A stretch of DNA of 64,000 bases from Siderastrea radians (GCA_964017195.1 OZ024888.1:15925701-15989700), one strand, 5' to 3'; shown: positions 26,601 to 38,165, counted from the first letter of the stretch. Notes: generated by a model not told the origin, from the sequence alone. A program made the numbers and translations.

Positions 26601-27193
26601 TCCCAAGCTCTCCTCGCATTTCACGCCTTCACAGGCTGTGATCAAAAGTCGTCTTTTACCCACTATGGCAAAAAGACAGCATGGGAAGCGTGGGGCGCGT
26701 TCAATGAGGTGACGGCAGCTTTCCAAGCTCTTAACAATGCTCCAACGGTGGATGTTGTGGATGAGATGATACCTATTCTTGAGCGATGCGTCACCGTCGT
26801 GTATGATCGTACCAGCACTTGCATGGAAGTAAATGATGTGCGGAGGAACCTATTTACACGTAAAGGGAGAGATATTGAAGCCATTCCTCCCACCTCAGAT
26901 GCCTTACATCAACATGCAAAGAGGTCCACGTACCAGGCTGGCCACTGCTGGGGAATTCCTTGGTGCCGTCTCCTCCGTTTCCGTGTCCAAGTGAATGGGG
27001 CTGGGTGAAAGTCGCTAATGATATGTGGGCGCCCTTGTGGATGGCAATTCCCCAGGCATCACAGAACTGTCAGGAGCTATTGAAATGTGGTTGCAAGAGT
27101 GAAAGAGGTTGCGCAGGACGATGCAAATGCGTTAAAGCCGAACTGCCGTGCACAGCACTGCGCAATTGCGCTGGGCTGTACGACCGAGAATGA
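23635..27193 (+). pseudogene. Transposase-like gene of element D with XPG/PIN-like region, decayed
   Basis: Consecutive fragments in changing frames cover 23635-24063, 24045-24662, 24719-25314, 25506-26246, 26280-26960 and 26960-27193. The N-terminal part has a C-x2-C...H-x3-C zinc-finger-like region (CILCQETTSE, HKSCRNKF). The central part has VDALLLDGAAIV, HEEADTRLLLHGADA, a VRTVHTDFVVIAV strand and AFHAFTGCDQKSSF. The C terminus is Cys-rich (CGCKSERGCAGRCKCVKAELPCT). The acidic motifs resemble a PIN/XPG nuclease active site; one position that is usually Asp is His here (VHTD). At least five frame breaks make it non-functional. Confidence 0.72.
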
Positions 27194-27330
27194 ACAACAG
27201 AATGCCAGATGCAAATGAACAAATCTGCGTATCGCTTGCACTATTAACAACATTCCTATGAATTTGTGTTTAGCTTTTTTAAGTTGGTTTGACGTTTTTA
27301 GGGCTTAATTTTTAAAGATTTTACTGTTTC

Positions 27331-27950
27331 GTAGTTTCTATGTATGAACTTGGTCAAATAATTGAGATAAAAATTAGAGAGAGCCGGGATAAGATTATTA
27401 TGTCCAAAGCTAGGCATAAAAGTGTATTTAATCACGTGGTTGGTCACGTGATTACACTAGACGGCCAATAATGTCTAAGAGTGCATTTTGTAATTATTTT
27501 TTGGTTAAACTTGTTAATTTCTTACGAAACATTGTCTCACTCTGCTGGAAATAGGTAATTCACCCAGTCTCGTTTCCATGTTAGAAGCCCAGTGAGCCAC
27601 CTTAATGGGATGGATCCCAAATGGGTTCATAGCATTTTCGTAGTTTCTATGTATGAACTTGACCAAATAACTAAGATGCAAATTGAGAGAGTCAGGTAAG
27701 ATTACAATGTCCACTGCTTGGTATTAAAAAGCGTATTTGGCCACGTGGTTAGTCACGTGATCATACAAGAAGGCCAATTATGTCTCAGAATGCATTTTGT
27801 AATTCATTTTTTTGGTTTAACTTGTTAATTTCTTCCGATACATTCTCTCACTTTGCTGAAAATAAAGAAATAATTCACCCGGCCTCGTTTCCATGTTAGA
27901 AGTGTAGTGTGCCACCTTAAACTCGTTATAATTACAGTTATGGGATAGAT
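27331..27950. repeat. Tandem direct repeat, about 309-base units, in the right end of D
   Basis: Two adjacent units each begin GTAGTTTCTATGTATGAACTT and contain CACGTGGTTxGTCACGTGAT, GGCCAAT(A/T)ATGTCT and TCxCTCTGCTGxAAATA. The second unit runs into the right terminal inverted repeat. The duplication of the subterminal region could add transposase binding sites; the palindromic CACGTG blocks also occur near the left end. Confidence 0.7.
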
Positions 27951-28060
27951 CCCAGGTGAGTCCATAGCTAATATTGTTCAGTAAGTAATTCTCTATCTTT
28001 TTGCAAAGTTTGGTGCTTTTACCATAAATTCCACAATTCTTGCACCAATCTGCCGGACTA
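27870..28060. repeat. Right terminal inverted repeat of element D
   Basis: Ends CCAATCTGCCGGACTA at 28060, followed by CAA, which repeats the three bases before the left end. The complement matches the left end over about 190 bases. Confidence 0.8.
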
Positions 28061-28497
28061 CAAAGTTCGACCAAACAGACGCCACAAAACAGACAGACCC
28101 GATTTAGATGGGGCGGGGATTGACATTCATAAAGCGATAGGAAAACTACCTAAACCAAAACGTGGTTGGATATTACCGGGCATAATTACACCGGGCCATA
28201 CAATCTACTTGAACAGCAGGTGAAATACGATCCAGAAACGGGGCAGATTCAGCAAATATATCAACAACCAACGGGGGCAACAGACGCGATCGCAATGCAA
28301 CATGATGTGGACTATGGTGTTTGTTCGAACCGAAAAGAAAAATACGGTGAAAATTAAAAAATTGCAAACACGAAGCGGACAAAAAAATGGTGAAGGCTAT
28401 CGACGCAGTTCCTTGGAAACAAAGGCAGTGGGGTCATACAGCAGCAAGGAACACAATTTGAAACAAAAGTTGGGGATGGGTTTGAAACAGAAGTAGT
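28061..28497 (+). pseudogene. 3' half of the PLA2-like gene of element C
   Basis: This part contains IGKLPKPKRGW, YTGPYNLLEQQVKYDPETGQI and TDAIAMQHDVDYGVC. TGPYN resembles the calcium-loop region and HDVDY the catalytic His-Asp region of parvovirus VP1-type phospholipase A2 domains. A stop in the first 50 bases and a frame change near 28350 disrupt it further. It completes the gene whose first half ends at 22279. Confidence 0.75.
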
Positions 28498-28513
28498 GAT
28501 GGCCCACCATTCA

Positions 28514-29020
28514 TCAAACTCCTTTTTTGCACGTCGCCTGGTTGCAAGTGTCTTTGGTAGGTGATGAGAAATAGATTCCATAATTTCCTCTTTTGCGGGG
28601 CCAGCATTTAGAAGGAACCATTTGAAAATAATTGTGCAGAAAACTGGAGTAGTTCACTGACTTGCCGATTTTCGCCTGAAATTGAGCTATAACATTACCC
28701 AGAAAAGCGACCTCGTCGGAAGAAAACATTTTGTGAATTTTCCGTTTCAGAAGAGTATTTTTTAAATGAGGAGGCGCAGAAGGCCCATTAGATCTGCGCG
28801 GATTCTCTTCTTGGAACAACTGTTCATCACATTCGAACACTCTATTGCATTTTGGGCATTCACTACAGAACTCATTCGCCTCATAAACTAGGTGCACCTC
28901 GCCTGAAGGACAATGATTAATCCTTGGCAGTTCATTAAACTTTTTTCCACCATTTCTGAGGTCAGTTTGTAAAGGTCGTGTTCGACCGACTCCACACCTC
29001 GCAAACAACCAAATGTTTTT
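28514..29020 (-). CDS. Unknown Cys-containing leftward frame of element C
   Basis: An open frame of about 170 residues contains FCSECPKCNRVFECDE, a CxxC pair that may bind zinc, followed by a middle with FSSDEVAFLGNVIAQFQAKIGKSVNYSSFLHNYFQM and a CNQATCKKGV end. No ATG is available at the 5' end of the frame; its upstream part runs close to the integrase start on the other strand. It may be an exon or a gene that lost its start. The family is not recognised. Confidence 0.42.
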   Translation of the reverse strand, partial: KNIWLFARCGVGRTRPLQTDLRNGGKKFNELPRINHCPSGEVHLVYEANEFCSECPKCNRVFECDEQLFQEENPRRSNGPSAPPHLKNTLLKRKIHKMFSSDEVAFLGNVIAQFQAKIGKSVNYSSFLHNYFQMVPSKCWPRKRGNYGIYFSSPTKDTCNQATCKKGV

Positions 29021-29036
29021 TATTGTGTGATATAGA

Positions 29037-29967
29037 ATGAGCGCGCAAAGTTTCAATAGGTTGTCAGAAAGTCTCTGAAGATGTTGCTCAAAACTGGTTG
29101 GTGAAGCAAGCTCTGGCAGATTTACTTACCAGCGCCGCGGTACATTCCAAGACCGAAATTTGATGTGCCTCTTCCAAACAAAGTTCACCAAGCCGATCTT
29201 CTGTATCTCCCACACGATCGCCCACCATGCTCCCGTAAAACTTTTAAGTACGCCCTCACAGTGGTAGATGTGGCCTCTCGTTTCAAAGAGGCCGAACCGT
29301 TGACTACAAAAGAGGCCAGAGAAGTCGCAGCTGCACTGGAACGGATTTATAGCCGGAGCCCTTTGAGTTGGCCAAAACTGCTTCAGGTAGATCCTGGTCG
29401 TGAGTTTATGGACGCTGTGAATCAGCTGCTTTCGAAACATAATGTCGAGGTAAGACGCGGTCCTGTGGATATTCACCGTGATCAAACTATCGTTGAAAGA
29501 TTCAACCGCATCCCGGCTGAACGACTGTTTGGACACCAATATGGGGTGGAAATGCGCCTCCCAGACGACAAAAGATCGACTGAATGGGTGGCACGATTGT
29601 TATTTTAGCTCTGAATAAAGAAGTCACTCGACTGACCGGTAAGAAACCCGCTGAGGCCATCAAAAAGAAAACTATTTCAGCTAAGCCCTCGACCCCTTAT
29701 TCGAGACCCATTGGTGTGAACGAAAAAAAGCTCCCCTCCGGTTTAAGTGTTCGCTATCTCTACCAACCCGGGGAACTTGAAGGTGGCCACCGAAGAGCTA
29801 CCGACCCAATCCGGTCTCTGAAAGTTTACGAGATTGAAAAGATAATGATAAAACCAAATGCACCGGTTATCTATTATTTGTTTGACGGCCCAAAACGCTG
29901 GTTTGTCCGTGGAGAGCTGTTGGTTGTCCCTCCCGATACACAGCTACCGCCAGCAATCGAACTATGA
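29037..29967 (+). pseudogene. DDE integrase of element C, frameshifted
   Basis: The gene begins at the ATG at 29037 (MSAQSFNRLSESL), changes frame near 29110, and then carries an rve core with VHQADLLYLPHD (first Asp), LQVDPGREF (second Asp) and IVERFNR (Glu). A second frame change near 29595 precedes the C-terminal part (NNEVTRLTGKK-like, YLYQPGELEGG, YYLFDGPKRWFVRGELLVVP). No chromodomain is evident, in contrast to A and B. It ends next to the 3' end of the polymerase gene on the opposite strand, overlapping by six bases. Confidence 0.85.
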
Positions 29968-32900
29968 AACTGGATCGGCTCTGTGTGAATGCCGTCTTCC
30001 AATACCCAGCCCCAGCTTCTGCTGCTCGTACGTAACCATCCTCCCGTTGTTCATGCGAAAACCAGTGTTCGTTACCATGTCCTTGTTGCCATCCAACGCT
30101 GACTTGAAACGCTGCCACGTGATATCGTTCTGTTTCTTTGACATCCCCTTCGTGCTGAACTTCTTTTTTTCGCCCTCCAGTTCCTCGATGTAATAACACT
30201 CCGAGCAGAGCGCAATCATCCTGCTACCTTCGCATTCGAGCTTGAAGAGCCCAGGAGTGCGGCCGCTCCACTTGTCCCAAGCTAACCACTCTTGCTTTTT
30301 TGCCTCAAATTCTGTTTGCAGCTCCGGCCGAACAATGTCCTCGAGCTGCTCGGCAGAAATGGCCATGTAGTTGCTGTCTGTGTCCATCTGGATCAGCTCG
30401 AAGTCTCTTCTGTCAAAATACCTGTCAAGAAAGTCATAATAAAATTCAAGCATTCGAAGCTTTGCGAGCTGGTAGACAGCGATTCCGATCTGCAACGGCC
30501 GTCTGATTGCGATCCGAGGCTTTCGGCTTTCCAGCTCGTACGCTTGCCCGACCTCGTCTAGATCACTGAAATAGGCGCTTCGCAAGGCTCTGTCAACGAC
30601 CTTCTCGTCTTTGGTGTAGATCACGTTCGTTTGCCGCTCCAAAGCTTCGATGAGCTTTCTGTACCCGCTGTTTCCCAGAAGTTTGAACACCTCAGCAAGC
30701 AGCGCCTTGCTCTTTTTAACGTCTCCTGTACGGCGAGCCTCCGTTACCTGCTCCACAAACCAGTCGAAGACCTTGCCGGGGGTATAGTCGATCGTTCGAT
30801 AGACAGCCGTGATCACCGCCCCGTGATCGACATACCAGCGTAGCAGAGAGGCATACACCAGCAGCTTTTCGGCGGAAAGCGCTCCCACTAACTTTTTTCC
30901 GTCCCCGCGGTTTCGCCCCGTGCGCTTCAGGTAGTCAAGCATTTGCTGCGGCACGGCTTCGACAGGCACCTTTTTGTTGTAGAAGAACGGGCACATCTCC
31001 TCAAACTTTGGCCGCAGGGGCTCTGGGATCTCTATGTCAACTTCAGCGAATCCGAACCAGGTCCCGTTTTTGAGCCTTTGTGCGAGATGCGGCGCGGCTC
31101 TAGCAGTCCAACCGCCCGTGTAGTGAACAACCTTTTCCTTCCCGCAGGGCATTTCCTCCAGCATCGTCACCAGGTAGAGGGTGTTGACGTCGTAACCAAG
31201 GATGTGCTGGCAAAGACGCGGTTCCGCTGTCTGATGTGACCTGATCTTCGTGACCCCGAATTCGTGGTACCGCGTGAACACGAGCCTCGGCCCCCCGACA
31301 ACAGCTCCTTTCAACACCTCGTATGCTTGTTTGCCGGGGCTGTAAAGCTCCGCGCCCCGCTCAACCGCGCCTCGGAGTAGGTAATGCAAGCTAACCCCCG
31401 GAATGCTGACCGCGTCTTTCAGGATGTCGATCCCCTTCTCAGTGTAGAAGGCTCGCATTCTTTCCAAGGCTTCCAGGCCAGGGGCCACGTCGAGGTTGTT
31501 GTAATAGCGCAGCCAGTCTGCGAAAGTGCGCATGCCCTTTTCTTTGAACAGACGCTGACAACCCTCCCATTCATCCCGAGTGAGCACGTAGCCGCCCTTC
31601 AGGCGTTAGTACCACGCTGGATAGTCCGGCAATCCAGGATGGACGAGCTTTTCGGGGGTATTGAACTACTCGTATGGGAACCACGATTTCTCGGCTGTGC
31701 ATCCATAAGCTTTCGCCCGCATTTCATAGCTGGTTCCCGGACAGAGGTAGTTGATGATGTCAAGGAAGCGGAATTCCTGAGTGAGCAGAAACATGATCTT
31801 GTTTCCGTTTTTCGCCACTCTCACTTTGCCGGTTGTGTCAGATAGGCGCTCTGCAAAATGTTCTCTGATCAGGTTCAGATCGTATCGCCCGGAGTTGAAC
31901 CCGAGAACTGGCACCTGGTCACACCATTCTTCGATTTTGATGCGCTGCGCTTTTGGAAGCATCTTCACGTCGTCGGGCACGCACGCCGCTCGTACTTTGG
32001 TCCGGATGTTTTTCCCGCGCCGCTCCAGCTCTTCCATGAACTTGCGGACCAGCTCCGCTGGGTTTGTCTCACAGATGTGTGTGGGCTCACGATCCAGGGT
32101 GCCCCGACGCTCACCGAAATCGGCACGTGCGCATTTTCGATCGTGAGCGTAGGTGTCGGCTCCTTCCGCTGATTTTTGTTGCCGTACGACTCGAAATCGT
32201 ACAAGATCGCGTGCGGATAGCTTCTTGTTTGGGCTTGTGGCGGCTCAACATCTATTTCCCCTCCTTCACAGGCCCATGCCTCGATTACGTGGTAGCCGGC
32301 AGCTCGGAGCGCTTTTGTGCGTTTTACAGTTGCTTTGAACCGGTCTTCTCGTGTTTGGTCGTCGTTGGCAATGATTATATCACGATCGATTTTCGGCATC
32401 CGTGCCAGTGGCAGCCGTGGTATTGAAATACAGATCTCGTTTCATGGTTGTACCCGTCGACAGGAGCGCGCTCAACTCATCGCTCGCCGCCGTGCCGACA
32501 CATTGCGTGGTGAATGTGAATTTTCCGCCGCTTGGTTTCTCGTTCAAGCCACCGAAGTGATTATTGGGAAGGACAATGTTTTGGGTAGAAGGCCTTCTAG
32601 AAAGCTGTCTGCGGTGCTTCGACTCTTTCGGCCGGGCAATTGATCACCGTCTTTCCTTGGGCGCACCTTTCGGTATGCTGTTGAAGATGACAAGCTTGAG
32701 TGAATCTTGCGCGGCAATGAACACATACATACATATTCGCCAATTTTGCGATATCCTTGATAACGAATGCATGCCCCTCTTAAATAATGTTTGTCAGCTT
32801 GACCAGCGGGTTCCGCCTAAGGTGCCATACCACTTCACCCTCCACGCGCACAGGCTCATAAACACGGATACCGAACCAATCCGAGAAAACTGCTCCCTGA

Positions 32901-33250
32901 TTCAGGTGTCGTTCAACCCGATCAAGTTCATCGAGCGATGTTTTCGGGCTGTCGTTTGGAGCAGCTCTGAGTTTGAAGAAACTCTTAGCAAGCTCTCGTG
33001 TTGCTGTTGTGCTTCGATCTGGTCTTGCGCCGCGGTGCACCGCAATGCCGCGCCAGAGACACAAGTTGTCCTGGTAGGTGTCCAGTGTTACCATTGGCCC
33101 CGCCCGCGCATGCGCAAGGTTACGCAGCCAGTCTGGCAAGGGGCCTGTGCCCAACAGTGGCTGTCGGTCGAGCACGACCTTTACATCAACATCAGAATAA
33201 CCCGTAAACACCCATTTTGTGTTTGGTCTTTCGATGTTATCAATGTTCAT
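29962..33250 (-). pseudogene. Protein-primed DNA polymerase B of element C, fragmented
   Basis: Reading leftward from 33250, the N-terminal part starts MNIDNIERPNTKWVF. Exonuclease parts at 32399-31666 include ILYDFESY (Exo I) and VLGFNSGRYDLNLI (Exo II). The polymerase domain lies at 31587-29962 with LLGNSGYRKLI (motif B-like), QMDTDSNYMA (motif C) and a FSTKGMSKKQN ending. Frame breaks occur near 31600, 32000, 32420 and 32750. It belongs to the same family of Polinton PolB as 47013-51179 but is distant from it. Confidence 0.85.
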
Positions 33251-33365
33251 GTGCGCCTACTCCTTTTCTCTCAAACAATTTTCTGCTTCATCATATTTGT
33301 TTATCCAAAGGTGAGCCTCCTGAGTTTTTATAAAATAGGAGAATAGTCCCGTCTTCGATGTTTTC

Positions 33366-33870
33366 CTACCAATAAGAATAGTAGTGGCGCAAGTAGAATG
33401 CCGTTATGACCTTCTCCCTAATCTTTCCCATAAAATGTTCTGTAAGGTTATTTTCAAGTCCTTGTCTTTTTCTCCAGATGATGAAACGACGACCTTCTCT
33501 TTCTTCCCCTTCCTCTTCCTCATCTTTTTGAAGCAAATTTGAAAGTATGACCTCGTACCTCTTTTCTTCTCTTTTCTTTGCCGGTTGAATTGGATCAAAC
33601 TCTTTCAATATTGCCCGCCTTTTTATTTCCTTTTTTTTTCCTTGGAGGCGTGATTGGTTTTTTTTTCCTGGAAGAAGCGGTTTCGATAACCGTTCCTTCA
33701 CTCGTTGAGGAACTGGTTCATCCAAAATGTTCTGAACAACCTCGCGGAGAGGCCTCGCTACCGGCGCGTTTTCCGCTAGCAATTGCTCATATACTGCTCA
33801 TCTTCCGGCGACATTTCCGCAAGAAATTTTGTAAAAATTCTTCAGCGGCTTGCTGGGTAATGCTTGCCAT
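33366..33870 (-). pseudogene. Conserved Polinton protein with acidic/basic C terminus, likely frameshifted
   Basis: An ATG at about 33870 begins MASITQQAAEEFL, but this frame stops early. The main open part (33782-33366) has LLPGKKNQSRLQGKKK, an acidic EEEEGEE run and ends in WRKRQGLENNLTEHF and AFYLRHYYSYW. Such ends with RRGKG-like and YYYSYW residues are typical of a Polinton gene placed next to the polymerase. One frame change near 33790 is suspected. The function is unknown. Confidence 0.5.
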
Positions 33871-34325
33871 CTTGCAAAATATATAGACTTGGGCAGATAT
33901 TTCTTCAATTGGAAAAAATATTTATATTCTATAGCTGACGTGACCTCAATACGAACTATTTTCCATGACACATCCGCTCCGGTGCGCTGGGTGGTTTAAA
34001 AAAGGTAAATACAGGTGTACGGATAAGGTGGTATTGGTTAAATCCCGGCTCTACTACTCACCGAGAAGTGGGTTGAAAAAACGAGAAGCAGCCGAGTTTT
34101 TTTAACTGACTTCGAGGAGTTTGGATACCTGATGGAACATTTTTTCAAGTTTTTGATATGGCTTCTCAAACCATTCATAATTCTTGGAGAAATTCAAAGC
34201 AAAAGTTTGCAAAATGTTATGCTAATTAAGATCCGGTATCCAAACCACCGTCCTGGTAGCGATTTCCTCTGTTTTCTCTTTATGAATTATTAATGAGCTT
34301 GAGAACTAATTTTCAACCCCTTATA
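33871..34325. other. Spacer between elements C and E
   Basis: About 450 bases of AT-rich DNA with no convincing gene. A TATATA-like stretch near 33880 could belong to the preceding leftward gene. The right terminus of element C would be expected here, but no match to a left-hand repeat was seen. Confidence 0.35.
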
Positions 34326-34780
34326 TAGTCCGGGAACTAAGGGCTAAAAAAGGACGCTTCGCTTAACCCAGAGAACTGAAAAGGTTTGGCGACGGATTTC
34401 GATAGATTGAACCCTCCTCCTTTTCGCTAGGTAGTTTGTGGTTTCGAATTTTGGTATACGTTTTGAGTTGAAGCGACGGGTTTGTGAGTCAGCGCGAATC
34501 AAACAAAGCTCAACATCAGAACGAGGCGGAAAATTGGAACTTAATATCTTCAGCAAACTTGGTACAATGCGAAAAAGAATTACCCAGTTATCTCAAAAGA
34601 CTCGCTGAAAGCCAATTTTGACAAAAACACCCCTGCTTTGCAAAACAGTCACGTAACATTTACTCTCGCCTAATGCAACGTGTCATAAGATCTTTGCTCA
34701 TCGTCCAATAGGAACTTAAACTTTTTGCTGACGAAAATCTGCAAAGCGTTTGCAGCGTTAGTGTTCACTTTCCAGAGAAA
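34326..34780. repeat. Left terminal inverted repeat of element E
   Basis: Contains AAAAGGTTTGGCGACGG, TTCGATAGATTGAACC, TTTTCGCTAGGTA and GTATACGTTTTGAGTT, each found as complement in the right end. The match extends for about 450 bases with local gaps. Confidence 0.85.
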
Positions 34781-36409
34781 AGAGGAATCAACTTTTTAAA
34801 TTGATCACCTCTCAGGTTAAAAACTTAAATAGAAGCTGTCAATCATGTATTTTTATGGAGCCTCGCTTTCATGCTTGACGAAGATGATCAGTCGTGGATG
34901 GACTTAACAGAGACAAAAGGAGCCATGGTAGCAATGTTGTCAAAGGTAACAGTCTAGAACTGTGTTGCCACTAATAACAGGAACATATAGATGTCTTATT
35001 ACCTTATCTTGCCTTGTTATAGCTTCAATAATTAGTTTTCACACGTTAAAATTACTAGTTGGTAGCACGTTGTCATGCACGTGTAAATATAATTTTAGTC
35101 ACATATTAAAGCAACCATCCACAGAATTTTAGACATTTTTGATAAATACTTTCAGGATAATTGTTAGACAGTATTTTTGCATAAAACAACCAGTTAGAGC
35201 AAACACGTTCTTGTTTGCAAAAATTAAGCATTTGTTATAGAATTCACCAACTGCTGCGTTCGTCACTCAAATATAACAATTTAACAAATTGCAGGCACTT
35301 TTCCATTGTCTGTACTCTTATTGACAATAGCTCTAAGCCAATCAGCGCGCGAGAATACTCACAGTTATTATAAAAACCTTTTTATCTCATTTTTGCATAT
35401 GACGTTTTAACGAAATTAATGTAAGGTCTGATTGTTGGCTGAAGAAAGGATTGTGAAAAATACTCGATAAGGACATAAACGAGGAAACTCGTGACGGTGA
35501 GAACACTACGCATGCGGCTACCTTAGCTGTGTTCCAGAAGAAGCCATTTGGCCCTGAATGCCAACCTTAACTCTTCGGAAACCACTCCAACAGATAAAGA
35601 TCAATTGAAGCAGGTGAAAGCTTCAACGACATTCTCGAATGTCCCTCCTGACGGAAATGTCAAAAAATGTTAAAATTCATGCAGTAAGAACCCGAGTGAG
35701 CTAATCAACTAAGGCAATCTGTTCCAAGTTGGAGCGGTTTTAGTAATGCCTTAGTGTTTCCTGAAGCTCCAATTTCCTCTGTTGTAGATTACTGCCCATT
35801 GTTTATGGGCTCATCGGCTGAACTCAACACTATTTACACTGTGCTGGAAACGGTGCAGAAAATGTGCGAAAACATTCGCCAGAAAGACGCAGTTGTCGAG
35901 TTTGATCTGGCCATGTATGCAAAAGCAAAGCAAACTCAGTGGTCTCTACGCGATGAGTTTAAGGATGAAGGTTCCACATTACTGTAAATTTCCTTACCCT
36001 TCTTGAAAAGAAGTATAAAAACGCCAGATTGGAAGATCTGTTGATCGAATCTGGTGTCTACGGGGTTGGCACAACGACGGTCGGAATGAAGGGAAAGTCG
36101 TACAATCGAACAATTCGGGCTCACAAGCTTGTAATGAAGGCCGCAATCGTTCCTTAGCTACCTAAACTGATCAAGAAGAGAAATTGAAAAGGACAAAGCT
36201 GCCCAGAAGAGTAATGCTTGCAAGTGTGCGTTGAATAACAGGAAAGGAGTCCCATAGAGTGTATAAGACTTAAAATCCGAAATGAAGGTATTGTTGGCTA
36301 TGTTCAGCACTTTCAGAGAAGAGTACGTTACTATGGTAATGCTACTTCTTCAGTTCACCAAAGCGGAAAGAACAGATGACTGGTCCTTACACCTTAGAGC
36401 GACGTCTGA

Positions 36410-38165
36410 CCCCTCAAATTACCGAGGAATTTGCGTTCAGTCTAGCTGTCTAGGAAAATTATTTTGTTCGATTTTAAATCAAAGACTTCTAGAACATGTC
36501 AACTCGTTGAACATCCTTCACAAATCTCAAATCGGTTTTTTACCGAATAACCGAACTGCAGACCATGTTCTTACTTTGCGAACATTGATAGATAAGTACG
36601 TTAATTGTCACCATGAAAAGGTATACGCCTGTTTTGTCGATTTCAGGAAAGCTTTCGACTCGGTATGGCACGATGGGCTCCTTTATAAACTGCTGCAAAA
36701 TAATGTTGGAGGAAATTTTTATAACCTAATCAAAAGCCTCTACTACAATTCTACCGGTTCTATAAGGATTGGCAATAACCAAACGCGACCTTTTCAATAT
36801 GCAAGAGGTGTACGCCAAGGCTGCATTCTGAGTCCACTTCTGTTTAACCTATACATTAATGACTTACCTTTCTCTTTCGACAATATTCTATCTGATCCAT
36901 TTGTTTTACCCAATGGAACCAAATTAAACTCTCTTTTGTATGCAGATGACTTGATTATACTATCACGATCAAAAACAGGGCTGCAAAATTGTCTCAATGC
37001 ATTAGCCCAGTACTGTACATCGTGGATGTTACAGATTAATCCTAAGAAAACTAAAATAATGGTTTTTCAAAAACGCGCGAAAAAATATGAATGTAACTTT
37101 TATATTGACAAAGAAAAGATTGACACTGTTCAAAATTATACTTATCTAGGAACGCGAATTTCTTCATCTGGAAATTTCACACTGTCATTGGATCACTTGA
37201 GAGAAAAGGCTCTTCATGCTCTCTTTGCTTTAAGACGGCACGTTGACTTAAGCCGTTTAAAACCCTCTCTTGCTTGCAAAATTTTCGACACGATGATTTC
37301 ACCCATTTTGACTTATAATAGCGAAGCCTGGGGTGTCTTTGCTAAATCAGATTTCAAGTCTTGGGACACTTCACCAATTGAAAAAAGTCACTTACAATTT
37401 TGCAAACGCTACTTACAAGTTAATAACAAGGCATCTAATATTGCATGCCGGGCTGAAATGGGTCGCTTCCCTTTAACCTTTGATATAAATAAACGAATTC
37501 TTAAGTACATAAGTTATCTTCAAAATAAAGATCAAAACTCCTTCGTCGTGCAATCACTGATAATGTCAATAGATTTGCACTGTAATGGTAAAAATAGTTT
37601 CTATTCCAGTGTTATAAATATGCTCAATTATTATGACATTCCCTTTAACTTTAATCATGACACTTTAGATGACACTAAGATAACGTACCTTGTAGATCAA
37701 ATGAAAAAGAAATATATCGCTTATTGGAAACATTCTCTTTGTAATTCTCAAAAACTAGAATTTTATAATACTATTAAAGACAGTTATACACCTTCGCCTT
37801 ATTTATATTTGACTAGAAAAAATCCCAATCGAAAAACGCTTGTGAAACTAAGAATAAGTAATCACAAACTCCTGATTGAAACAGGAAGATATAACAATGT
37901 CCCCAGGAGTGACAGACTATGCACTATTTGTGGGAATAATGTTGAAGATGTAACCCATTTTCTATTTCATTGTCCAAGATATTCATCACTTAGAGACAAC
38001 TTTTTCAGTAAAATAGATCATGTAATTTCGAATCCCAAGCAGCTATCAATTTCAACCTTGATTGTGCAATTAATGAACTCCACTGACTATTATATTAATA
38101 TGCAATTAGTGCAGTTTATATCGTCCTGTTTTGAAATGAGAGACAAATTATTGTCAAATTCTTGA
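36410..38165 (+). CDS. Reverse transcriptase (C-terminal part of LINE ORF2), 5'-truncated
   Basis: The remaining protein (about 584 residues) shows the reverse transcriptase blocks SNYRGICVQSSCLGKLFC, VDFRKAFDSVWH, GVRQGCILSPLLFNLYINDLP, LLYADDLIILS with the catalytic YADD, and LQINPKKTKIMVF. A C-terminal Cys/His region (CTICGNNVEDVTHFLFHCP) ends it. The endonuclease domain is missing. The open frame continues upstream by 43 codons, but these belong to the disrupted transposon gene, so the apparent fusion is an accident of insertion. The frame is intact, indicating a recent insertion. Confidence 0.88.

Larger units (their letters stand above)
22280..28060. mobile_element. DNA transposon D, Academ-like, inserted in the PLA2-like gene
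   Basis: The element begins TAGTCCGGCAGATTGG and ends with the complement, with inverted repeats of roughly 200 bases that extend more weakly further inward. It is flanked by CAA on both sides, a 3-bp target duplication. Inside, on the plus strand, lie the remains of one large gene with an XPG/PIN-like region and a Cys-rich tail. The combination of 3-bp duplications and an XPG-like nuclease fits the Academ superfamily (AcademX type) as I remember it. Element E shares the terminal eight bases and the gene. Confidence 0.8.
14510..33870. mobile_element. Degenerate Polinton of a second lineage (element C), split by element D
   Basis: Genes for a membrane protein, collagen-like fibre, packaging ATPase, Polinton conserved proteins, penton-like protein, capsid, pX-like protein, protease, zinc ribbon, PLA2-like protein, integrase and DNA polymerase occur in Polinton-like order. 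Most contain frameshifts or stops. The proteins are only distantly related to those of A and B. The interval 22280-28060 is a separate inserted transposon. No terminal inverted repeat was found by eye, so the limits given are those of the outermost recognisable genes. Confidence 0.88.

Noticed and set aside
33871..34325. Terminal inverted repeat of element C
   Set aside because: No counterpart was found around 14000-14510 by eye; a dot plot would be needed.
36282..36409. N-terminal part of the reverse transcriptase
   Set aside because: These codons match the gene of transposon E and lie before the GTCTGA duplication, so they are not part of the LINE.
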